Assembly: GCA_034666665.1 (NCBI GenBank)
Contig: JAXDLK010000010.1
Coordinates: forward strand, 1 to 10,710
Length of the DNA stretch: 10,710 nt
DNA from: JAXDLK01 sp034666665
Lineage (GTDB): Bacteria > Desulfobacterota > Binatia > JACPRU01
Direction: 5' to 3'
The stretch's first letter is position 1. The number at the start of each line of letters is the position of its first letter. Of this stretch, positions 6,587 to 10,710 are shown piece by piece. Both the position numbers and the translations under genes were made by a program. The notes under the pieces are model-generated. The model did no database searches. It worked only from the letters and a program-made list of their open reading frames with translations, and was not told the DNA's origin.

Positions 6587-7785
6587 GCGAGTTTTGCCGG
6601 GGACGTGGACCTCCCGGCGAGATCGCGCCCGCTCCAGACGTAGATCGCGGCGAAGAGCACCGCGACCGCGAGGAAGTGGAAGGACCAGATCTGGAACTGG
6701 AGCGCCGCTCCGCGTCCGAAGAGCTTCGTCCCGGGCACGAGGTTCAAGAAGAGGACGGCGAGGAGCACCGCGGCTGCCTGATTTCGTCGCTCGCTCCAGA
6801 GGCGGCGAAGCACGGCCGCGAACGGCAGCATGAGATCGACGAAGTAGTACTTCCACGAATACGGGGAGGCGACGGTGGCGTAGAGAAGCGCCAGCGCCAG
6901 CGCGTCGCCGCGCGGCCCAGCCGCCTCGGGTCGCCGGTCGCGGCCGAGCTGCAGCGCGCGGTGCGCGAGCGGCAGGAGGAAGAGCGCGTGCACGACCGCC
7001 GTCGCCGCGCGCTGGCGTTCGCCGAACGACCGATGGACGAAGGCGGAGATCGACTGGTTGATCTTGTTCCCGACGTCGTAGTGGCCGACTTGATCCCGGA
7101 GCGCGGCCAGCCAGTGCGCCACGACGTCGGCGTACTCGCTTCCCCACCAGAGGTACGGCGCCACCACGAGACCCGCGATCGCGAGCAGGGTCGCCGCGGC
7201 GAAGCGCCACTGGCGGCGGAGCACGAGCTCGCCGACGAGCACGATCGGAAAGAGCTTGGTGACGACGGCGGTCGCCAGCGCGCAGCCGGCGAGCGCACGG
7301 CGATTCCGCTCCGCGAGCACGTACGCCAGCACGATCCACCAGTAGAGGACGAGGTTGATCTGACCGTGGCCGAGGTTGTTGTCGACGAACCGCGCCGTCA
7401 ACAGGAAGAGGAGGACGCCGAACCCCGGCGGCGGTCGCGCGCCGGCGAACACCAGGCTGCTGGAAAGGCGGATCGCCGAGATCGTCAGGGCCACGTTCAC
7501 CGCGTACCAGGCGACCTTTGCGGCACCGAGCGGCAGCCAGGCGAACGGCACGAACAGGAAGGTGACCACCGGCGCGTAGAGGTAGCGGTGCGGGTCCTCC
7601 AGCCGGTAGATCCTCTCGCCGGCGATCAGGCGCGTGGCCGCCTGGTGGTACAGGCGGAAGTCGCCCATCCGCCGCGTGGCGACGTTCGCGCAGTGGAGCC
7701 CGAGGACGACCGCGAGGATGACCCACGTCCGCGGGCGCTTGAGCGACGCCTCGACCCGTGCGGCGAGATCGAGAAGTCGCTGCAA
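6559..7785 (-). CDS. GT87-family (DUF2029) integral-membrane glycosyltransferase
   Basis: About 408 residues with roughly ten hydrophobic helices. Family features are visible in order: the acidic first loop MGDFRLYHQAATRLIAGERIY (split here as Asp42 in GDFRLY and GERIY at 56-60), YLYAPVVTFLFVPFAWLP (68-85), NLGHGQINLVLYW (137-149), TKLFP (176-180) and SPYSWKYYF in the second half. GT87 enzymes are GT-C transferases that use a polyprenyl-phosphate-mannose-type donor on the outer face of the inner membrane; the best known are actinobacterial PIM and lipomannan mannosyltransferases. The acceptor here is unknown. The furthest plausible start is TTG at 7785, with no Shine-Dalgarno, so the exact start is uncertain. 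The gene follows atpE after a strong hairpin and precedes the Omp85-like gene by 9 bp. Together with the GT83-like gene it suggests lipid-linked sugar work in the envelope. Confidence 0.85.
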   Translation of the reverse strand: MQRLLDLAARVEASLKRPRTWVILAVVLGLHCANVATRRMGDFRLYHQAATRLIAGERIYRLEDPHRYLYAPVVTFLFVPFAWLPLGAAKVAWYAVNVALTISAIRLSSSLVFAGARPPPGFGVLLFLLTARFVDNNLGHGQINLVLYWWIVLAYVLAERNRRALAGCALATAVVTKLFPIVLVGELVLRRQWRFAAATLLAIAGLVVAPYLWWGSEYADVVAHWLAALRDQVGHYDVGNKINQSISAFVHRSFGERQRAATAVVHALFLLPLAHRALQLGRDRRPEAAGPRGDALALALLYATVASPYSWKYYFVDLMLPFAAVLRRLWSERRNQAAAVLLAVLFLNLVPGTKLFGRGAALQFQIWSFHFLAVAVLFAAIYVWSGRDLAGRSTSPAKLALRPAGRTV

Positions 7786-7804
7786 GGGGAAGCGTGTCGG
7801 GAGT

Positions 7805-7837
7805 CCGGGGGAGCCGCGGGTTACGCGACTCCCCCGG
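7805..7837 (-). terminator. hairpin between atpE and the GT87 gene
   Basis: CCGGGGGAG (7805-7813) pairs perfectly with CTCCCCCGG (7829-7837); inside it CGCG (7815-7818) can pair with CGCG (7824-7827) after one mismatch, leaving a 5-nt loop. The stem begins 6 nt beyond the atpE stop in the direction of transcription. No T-run follows on the minus strand, so it is either a factor-assisted or weak terminator, or a 3'-stabilising element that lets atpE message outlive the downstream part. Confidence 0.55.
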
Positions 7838-7843
7838 TGACCG

Positions 7844-8176
7844 TCAGACCACCTTGCCCTGGAGCAAGATCGCGATCACGAACATGTAGAGCGACACGGC
7901 CTCCATGAGCGCGAGGCCGAGAATCAACGGCAGGAAGATCCGGTCGGCCGAGTTCGGATTCCTGCCGATGCTTTCCATCGCCGCCGCGGTGGCGCGCCCT
8001 TGACCGAGCGCGGTCCCGAAGGCGGCGATCCCCATGCCCAGTCCCGCGGCGAGAGCGATCATGCCGGAGCTCGCCATCCCGCCTCCCGCGGCCTCCTGCG
8101 CGAACGCCGGCGCGGCGATCACCAGGATCGCCGCCACCATCCATGCCAACTTCCCTAGCTTCTGCACTTGCTGCAT
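7844..8176 (-). CDS. atpE: F-type ATP synthase subunit c with an apparent signal peptide
   Basis: 110 residues from ATG 8176, chosen because AAGGAG lies 7 nt before it; a frame open to 8263 upstream is not supported. Residues 1-26 look like a cleavable signal peptide (charged start, hydrophobic core, then PAFA before Gln27), leaving a mature 84-residue hairpin of normal c-subunit length. TM1 is about 39-60 and TM2 about 82-105, joined by the polar loop ESIGRNPNS with the conserved Arg-Asn-Pro. The ion-binding carboxylate is Glu92 in LMEAVSLY, with Gln59 and Tyr97 at the companion positions. Ala93 replaces the Ser that coordinates sodium in Ilyobacter-type rings, so the site looks like the proton-binding kind of cyanobacteria. 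TM1 reads AAFGTALGQG, where alanines replace some of the usual glycines. The subunit forms the rotor ring in the inner membrane. Confidence 0.95.
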   Translation of the reverse strand: MQQVQKLGKLAWMVAAILVIAAPAFAQEAAGGGMASSGMIALAAGLGMGIAAFGTALGQGRATAAAMESIGRNPNSADRIFLPLILGLALMEAVSLYMFVIAILLQGKVV

Positions 8177-8226
8177 CACGATTCTCCTTTTCCGGCAGAT
8201 CCCACCGCGCCGCGTTCTCTCCTCAT
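8176..8226 (-). other. possible 16-codon leader ORF overlapping the atpE start
   Basis: An ATG at 8226-8224 opens a frame of 16 codons (MRRERGAVGSAGKGES) ending in a TGA whose A is the first base of the atpE ATG (TGATG). An in-frame GTG two codons earlier is another possible start. The arrangement would couple translation of the leader to atpE. There is no well-spaced Shine-Dalgarno for the leader and it is short, so chance is a serious alternative. Confidence 0.2.
8184..8189 (-). promoter_or_regulatory. strong ribosome binding site of atpE
   Basis: AAGGAG on the minus strand lies 7 nt before the ATG at 8176. It is the best Shine-Dalgarno in the window and decides the atpE start. It fits the need to make many copies of c per complex. 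Confidence 0.75.
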
Positions 8227-8242
8227 CCTCACCGTTGCGGCG
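8208..8242 (-). other. hairpin with a purine-rich loop in the atpB-atpE spacer
   Basis: On the minus strand CGCCGC (8242-8237) can pair with GCGGCG (8213-8208), holding a 23-nt loop that contains GGTGAGGATGAGGAGAGAA. The loop has several Shine-Dalgarno-like runs. The 94-nt spacer (8177-8270) contains no gene apart from the possible leader ORF. A role as a ribosome standby or enhancer site for atpE is an inference; the stem is short. Confidence 0.25.
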
Positions 8243-8270
8243 GTTCGCTCTGCCCCCGTTCACGCCCGAG

Positions 8271-8966
8271 CTAGTGGTCGTGACTCACCGCCAGAGCGAC
8301 GTACACCATGCTCAGCACCGTGAAGACGAACGCCTGCACGACGCACACGAGCGCGCCCAGCATGTAGAAGGCGACCGGTGCCACGAGCTTCGTCAGATCC
8401 GTGAAGATCCCGAGCACGAGATGATCCGCGAACATGTTGCCGAAGAGCCGGATCGCGAGCGAGATCGGTCGGAACGCGTGGCTGAAGAGCTCGACGACGA
8501 TCATCAGCGGCGCGAGCCACACGACCGGGCCCATGAAGTGCTTCAGGTACTTCGCACCGTGCTCCTGGAAGCCGTAGTAGTTGTAGACGAAGAACGAGAC
8601 GACGCCGAGCGCGAACGTCGTATGGAAGCTGTCGGTCGGCGGCGTAAACCCCGGCACGAGGCCGATCAGGTTCGCGAACAGGATGAACAGAAAGATGGTC
8701 GCGAAGAAGGGGACGTAGCGCCGGGCGCCGTGGCCGATCATTCCTTCGGCCAGATCGGCGAGCCACCCGGTGATCACCTCGAAGAAATCGCGCGCCGTCA
8801 GCCGGCCGTCGGGCACCAGCGGCGTCGGATCGGTATCGAGCCGGTGCCTCGCCGAGCGCGCGAGGAACAGCAACAGCGCGGCGATCAAAAGCGCGGTCGC
8901 GGTGTTCGCCGGAAGCGCGCTCAGGCCGGGGATCGCCTGCACCCACGTGAAGCCGTGCTGATTCAC
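8271..8966 (-). CDS. atpB: F-type ATP synthase subunit a
   Basis: 231 residues starting at GTG 8966. This inner-membrane stator protein forms the two half-channels that pass protons to and from the c ring. The essential arginine is Arg173 in ISLAIRLFGNMFADH (168-182), and the conserved glutamine of the last helix is in VVQAFVFTVLSMVYV (Gln211). Other family stretches are HGFTWVQAIPG at the N-terminus, FFEVITGWL (61-69) and FANLIGLVPGFTPPT (97-111). Length is within the usual range for a short subunit a. It begins 34 bp after the atpI stop with no clear Shine-Dalgarno, and lies upstream of atpE, the usual order. The genes for b, delta, alpha, gamma, beta and epsilon are not in the window. Confidence 0.96.
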   Translation of the reverse strand: MNQHGFTWVQAIPGLSALPANTATALLIAALLLFLARSARHRLDTDPTPLVPDGRLTARDFFEVITGWLADLAEGMIGHGARRYVPFFATIFLFILFANLIGLVPGFTPPTDSFHTTFALGVVSFFVYNYYGFQEHGAKYLKHFMGPVVWLAPLMIVVELFSHAFRPISLAIRLFGNMFADHLVLGIFTDLTKLVAPVAFYMLGALVCVVQAFVFTVLSMVYVALAVSHDH

Positions 8967-9000
8967 GACGTCGGCGCCCCGATCTCGTGCCGGCGCGGAA

Positions 9001-9372
9001 TCAATGGCCCGCCGCCGGTCGCGGGCCCGGCGCCACCGCCAGCAGCGAGCCGGCGATCGCCGCCACGACGAAGCAGGTGACGCCGCTCGCGAACGCCGCG
9101 CCGTCGAGCCGCACGCCGCGGAAGAGCGCGACCGCGAGAGCGGCGTAGAAGAGCGTCTTCAACGTGCCGAAGGCGACGATCGCCACGCGGTTCCGGGTCC
9201 GCACGAGCGCGTGCGCGAGGCCCCAGAGAAGCGCGAACGAGACTCCGGCCGCGGCGCCGCCTGCGAGCACGCCGCCCACCGGCAGCCCGGCCCACGGTGC
9301 GGCGATCACCGCGATCGCCAGTAACGCCAGATGGATCGCGACGACCGCCCCGAGAACGCGGTGGTCGCTCAC
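9001..9372 (-). CDS. atpI: AtpI-like small membrane protein of the ATP synthase cluster
   Basis: 123 residues from GTG 9372, which overlaps the atpZ stop as GTGA. A start further up (to 9462) would run through atpZ and is rejected. Four hydrophobic segments are seen (about residues 8-27, 30-55, 66-84 and 92-113), with a basic turn VRTRNRVA and GTLKTLFY between TM2 and TM3. This matches the size, topology and position of the ATP synthase I proteins encoded just before atpB, which help c-ring assembly and, with AtpZ, have been linked to ion handling. Sequence conservation in the family is low, so the call rests mostly on topology and on the atpZ-atpI-atpB-atpE order. Confidence 0.75.
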   Translation of the reverse strand: MSDHRVLGAVVAIHLALLAIAVIAAPWAGLPVGGVLAGGAAAGVSFALLWGLAHALVRTRNRVAIVAFGTLKTLFYAALAVALFRGVRLDGAAFASGVTCFVVAAIAGSLLAVAPGPRPAAGH

Positions 9373-9607
9373 GACTGGCTCCGTTGGAAATGCCTGAGCA
9401 TCTGGATCATGCGAAAAAACCCGGCTCCCGTACCGAACAACGTACCGCCAATCAAGAGCCACGGCTCGGTGCCGAGCCAGCGGTCCGCAAAGTAGCCGCC
9501 CGCCGCCCCTGCGGCGATGCCGCCGGTGAACTCGAAGGCGACGGCGGTGAGCTCACCGATCGCGACCCACGGATTGCGACGTCGATGGGGGTCCTCCGGA
9601 GGATCGG

Positions 9608-9611
<4 letters not shown>
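9369..9611 (-). CDS. atpZ: AtpZ-like F0F1 ATPase-associated protein
   Basis: 80 residues from GTG 9611, overlapping the hemL stop as GTGA (9611-9608). After a short basic start (PHRRRNPW) come two membrane helices: about residues 17-40, ending in GGYFADRWLG, and 50-70, with PWLLIGGTLFGTGAGF. The Asp-Arg-Trp-Leu-Gly then Thr-x-Pro-Trp pattern is characteristic of AtpZ/ATPase gene 1 proteins, small partners of AtpI encoded at the head of many atp clusters. Its precise role is debated (assembly, or magnesium/calcium passage with AtpI). The four-base overlaps at both ends indicate translational coupling of hemL, atpZ and atpI. Confidence 0.85.

Positions 9612-10710
<1,099 letters not shown>

Noticed and set aside
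3602..7726. 1374-codon open frame on the minus strand
   Set aside because: Crosses the GT83-like gene antisense and the Omp85 and GT87 genes out of frame; composition is Arg-rich with no domain. Length alone is expected at this GC content.
7850..8120. Sodium-dependent ATP synthase
   Set aside because: Gln and Tyr of the sodium site are present, but the coordinating Ser is Ala; the same Gln-Glu-Ala-Tyr set is found in proton-driven rings.
8177..8263. N-terminal extension of atpE to the first in-frame start at 8263
   Set aside because: The extra 29 residues are charged and unlike any c subunit, whereas the ATG at 8176 has a strong Shine-Dalgarno and begins a proper signal-peptide-like segment.
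9373..9462. N-terminal extension of atpI to an ATG at 9462
   Set aside because: It would overlap the conserved C-terminal half of atpZ; GTG 9372 gives the usual GTGA overlap and a normal AtpI length.

Overview
The window is very GC-rich and tightly packed, with strong G/C preference at third codon positions, so long spurious open frames run opposite most genes. An Omp85-type outer-membrane barrel, two polytopic GT-C glycosyltransferases and a class of Fo-only atp cluster separated from the F1 genes all point to a diderm (Gram-negative type) bacterium. Acidobacteriota or a former-deltaproteobacterial lineage would fit; this is an inference from gene content and composition, not a firm placement.

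Region 1 (1-230): the start of a gene leaving the window on the minus strand (1-89, 29 codons seen) with a good sigma70-type promoter, and a divergent promoter for the plus-strand cluster. Region 2 (231-3561, plus): a three-TM protein with a long disordered Gly/Pro/Ala-rich tail (DUF4175-like), a MoxR-family AAA+ ATPase, and a YiiX/YebB-like permuted papain-fold cysteine hydrolase. The DUF58 and von Willebrand A genes that usually accompany moxR are not here. Region 3 (3623-5383, plus): an ArnT/PMT-type lipid-linked sugar transferase, whose end overlaps by 13 bp the end of the convergent minus-strand gene.

Region 4 (5371-10710, minus; read right to left): hemL (partial at the right edge), atpZ, atpI, atpB, atpE, then after a strong hairpin a GT87-family polyprenyl-phosphate-mannose type glycosyltransferase, then a POTRA-less Omp85 barrel protein. 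hemL-atpZ-atpI are joined by two GTGA stop/start overlaps. The atp genes supply the assembly factors, the a subunit and the c ring of an F-type ATP synthase; the b, delta and F1 subunits must be encoded elsewhere. The c subunit carries an apparent cleavable signal peptide and a proton-type binding site.

I see no tRNA, rRNA, CRISPR array, insertion sequence or phage gene. Nothing here is clearly a new defence or mobile system. The points that most merit a second look are the reduced MoxR module, the c-subunit N-terminus and its upstream leader, and a recurring arrangement in which a -10-like box sits 8-14 nt before a start codon, suggesting leaderless transcripts.
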